Assembly: GCA_933822405.4 (NCBI GenBank)
Contig: CAKOGP040002313.1
Location: 381,118-445,117, forward strand
Direction of reading: 5' to 3'
Source: Cylindrotheca closterium
Taxonomy: Eukaryota; Bacillariophyta; Bacillariophyceae; Bacillariales; Bacillariaceae
Length of the DNA stretch: 64,000 nucleotides
Shown: piece after piece, positions 62,391-64,000 of the stretch
Numbering within the stretch: position 1 is the stretch's first letter
How the letters are laid out: each line of letters begins with the position of its first letter
Translations under genes and position numbers: made by a program
The notes under the pieces: generated by a model
Database searches by the model: none
Seen by the model: only the letters and a program-made list of their open reading frames with translations
What the model was told of the DNA's origin: nothing

Positions 62391-63387
62391 ATGAAGAGTC
62401 GACAGCTTGCATCTCGATTTTCAGCTGCATTTACCGTCCTCTCGACTACACAGAGTCCAACTGCTTGGGCTTTTCAACCTGCTTTAAGCAATCACTCTTT
62501 TGGCTCAAGAATGTCTTCCACGAGAGTACCCAAATTCGAAATTGCTCAGTTTCCGTGTCGAAGCGACAACTATGGATTTCTGCTCCACGACCCAGCTACT
62601 GGAAATACATGTGCGATTGACACACCATGTGCTACAAGTTATAAGAAGGTTCTAGATGAAAAGGGCTGGAAATTGACGCACATTCTCAATACGCATCGTC
62701 ACTACGATCATGTAGACGGCAACCTGGAACTGAAAACAGAGGGCGTTACAATCATCGGACCCAAGAACGAACGAAAGGAAATACCTGGGATCGACACCAA
62801 GGTTGGTGGGGGAGAGGAACTTGAACTTGGAAGTTTCAAGGCTCAAGTACTGGAGGCAGGAGGGCACACCGATGGACATGTTGCTTTCTATTTTCCAGAG
62901 CTTTCCGTCATTTTTGCTGGAGATTGTTTGTTCTCACTCGGTTGTGGCAAAATGTTCGAGGGCACACCGACACAATTTTGGTCGTCACTTGAAACCATGC
63001 GTAGTTTACCGGATGAGACTATGGTATACTGGTGAGGAATTCGCTTGTATGTACTGTACCTCGTCAGATACCAATTGGTTGTCTCACAAATGTTCTTTCT
63101 GCATTGATTTTCTCTTCAGCGCCCACGAGTACACCGAGAGCAATGGCAAGTTTGCACTAAGTGTAGAACCCAATAATCAAGTCCTCATAGACCGAATGGC
63201 TGTTGTCAAACAAAAACGAGCGCGAGGGGCTGCGACTGTCCCAACGGTTTTGGGTGAAGAAAAGAAGGCAAATCCTTTTCTGCGAGGTGATATCAGTGAA
63301 GAAATTCAACAAAATGTGGGGATTACCGCCACTGACTCTCCAGCAGAGGCATTTGGAAAGATAAGGAAAGCCAAGGATAACTTTTAG
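62391..63387 (+). CDS. GLO2: Hydroxyacylglutathione hydrolase (glyoxalase II), probably organellar
   Basis: Two exons (62391-63031, 63120-63387), 302 residues. A signal-like N-terminus ends TAWA-FQPALS, an ASAFAP-type site, so plastid import is likely. The metallo-beta-lactamase motif is ILNTHRHYDHVDGN, with further ligands in GGHTDGHVAFY and FAGDCLFSLGCGKMFEG. The intron splits the codon before AHEYTESN, the family C-G-HEYT motif with Ala for Gly. It hydrolyses S-lactoylglutathione in methylglyoxal detoxification. The C-terminal ~40 residues are typical of the family. Confidence 0.9.
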
Positions 63388-63437
63388 ACTTCACAGTTAC
63401 ATTTTGAGATCCCAGTATTCGTTACTATGACGAGAGC

Positions 63438-64000
63438 CTAGACCATGAAGAGAGACATGCAGAACGCAATAACAGCAGCCGAGGTAGCGCTTCGAAGACT
63501 AGCATCGGATTTGACTTCTGGTGGTCTTTCAAACTCACTAGCATCGAGTTCGCATGCAGTAAAGTCACAACCGGATAGCCTTTCGCTCGTATCACAACGG
63601 GACGACCCACCCGACACAGGAACTGGAATGGACCATTCCTCAGGACGCTTCGAGTCAAATGCAATCTCGCAGCCATCCTGCGCAGATAGAGACCCCGGTT
63701 CCCCAGCGGCTGTGACGAGACTTGCATCACATTTGAAAGAAGCGGTAATATTGTCACTAGCCCCTCTGGCAGCAGCATAATCAATTTCCATGGTATCAGT
63801 TTCCACAAGAATATACTCGGAGACATGCTTCTCCTGTGTTTCAATTGAGAGGATGGAAAGGAAGTGAGCAGCGATTTTGAGCGTTGTAGTTCTATTCAAT
63901 ACACGAACATAACGTACCTTTGTTGCAGTTACTGCTACGAAGCCTTTAAGGTTGATGTCTGCGTACAACAACCCACTGTTGTCAGCAAGCAAAGAATCTT
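63438..64000 (-). CDS. Surface or secreted protein, 3' part (start outside window)
   Basis: The frame is open to the right edge, so the N-terminus is missing. The visible residues are hydrophilic with Cys pairs (SSRCDTSERLSGCDFTACELD) and end in a hydrophobic tail (SATSAAVIAFCMSLFMV), which resembles a GPI-attachment signal or a short anchor. A good GT-AG intron at 63834-63917 is exactly 84 bases with no stop, so the frame is open whether or not it is spliced. Family unknown. Confidence 0.5.
   Translation of the reverse strand, partial: DSLLADNSGLLYADINLKGFVAVTATKVRYVRVLNRTTTLKIAAHFLSILSIETQEKHVSEYILVETDTMEIDYAAARGASDNITASFKCDASLVTAAGEPGSLSAQDGCEIAFDSKRPEEWSIPVPVSGGSSRCDTSERLSGCDFTACELDASEFERPPEVKSDASLRSATSAAVIAFCMSLFMV

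Overview
The window reads as nuclear DNA of a stramenopile alga, most likely a diatom. Genes are split by short GT-AG introns (mostly 59-176 bp, one of 307 bp) and lie close together on both strands. Several proteins carry a signal peptide whose cleavage point is followed by Phe (ASAFAP-like, plastid-type bipartite presequences): the 5'-nucleotidase at 1.5 kb, the TraB protein at 47-48 kb and the glyoxalase II at 62.4 kb. A thylakoid-lumen precursor, an FEA1/phytotransferrin-like surface protein, a PT-repeat cell-surface protein and a type III metacaspase (p10 before p20) also fit a diatom. The species cannot be named from the sequence alone.

Layout. 0-9.5 kb: C-terminus of serine hydroxymethyltransferase, a METTL21-like methyltransferase, a plastid-type HAD 5'-nucleotidase, a methyltransferase-like orphan, an ADCK2-like atypical kinase, a cyclic-nucleotide/Popeye-like membrane protein and a DUF1499 lumen protein. 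10-21 kb: a p62/NBR1-like autophagy receptor (PB1, two ZZ fingers, candidate LIR, UBA), a TPR protein, a Ski8/WDR61 homologue, a ubinuclein/HPC2 histone-chaperone subunit and the FEA1-like protein. 21-34 kb: a charged Lys-rich protein, the metacaspase, an unknown helical protein, a tandem-WW protein, a membrane orphan, SCO1, two tandem SLC35C2-like transporters and an alpha/beta-hydrolase-like membrane protein. 34-46 kb: CAF-1 large subunit, a polytopic orphan, a Myb/SANT protein, signal peptide peptidase, an eight-exon zinc finger plus VASt protein and C1D/Rrp47.

46-51 kb: two identical tRNA-Val(UAC) genes in inverted orientation bracket a small unknown gene and a TraB-family gene; next to them lies a decayed ankyrin-repeat gene with at least six frame breaks and two internal stops. 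51-64 kb: TrmB, the PT-repeat protein, a PEMT-type phospholipid methyltransferase, a membrane-anchored class III aminotransferase fused to an Mpo1/DUF962-like domain, a divergently transcribed GT4 glycosyltransferase, a class I methyltransferase, a phosphatidylserine-decarboxylase-family protein with an unusual active-site motif, glyoxalase II and a partial surface protein.

The most interesting region is 53.7-62.2 kb. Five neighbouring genes encode activities typical of polar-lipid head-group chemistry: N-methylation, transamination plus oxidation, glycosyl transfer, methylation and decarboxylation. Clustering of this kind is unusual in a eukaryote and could mark an undescribed lipid or amine pathway; that is a hypothesis from gene content only. 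Exon models are supported by reading-frame closure and family motifs, not by transcripts.
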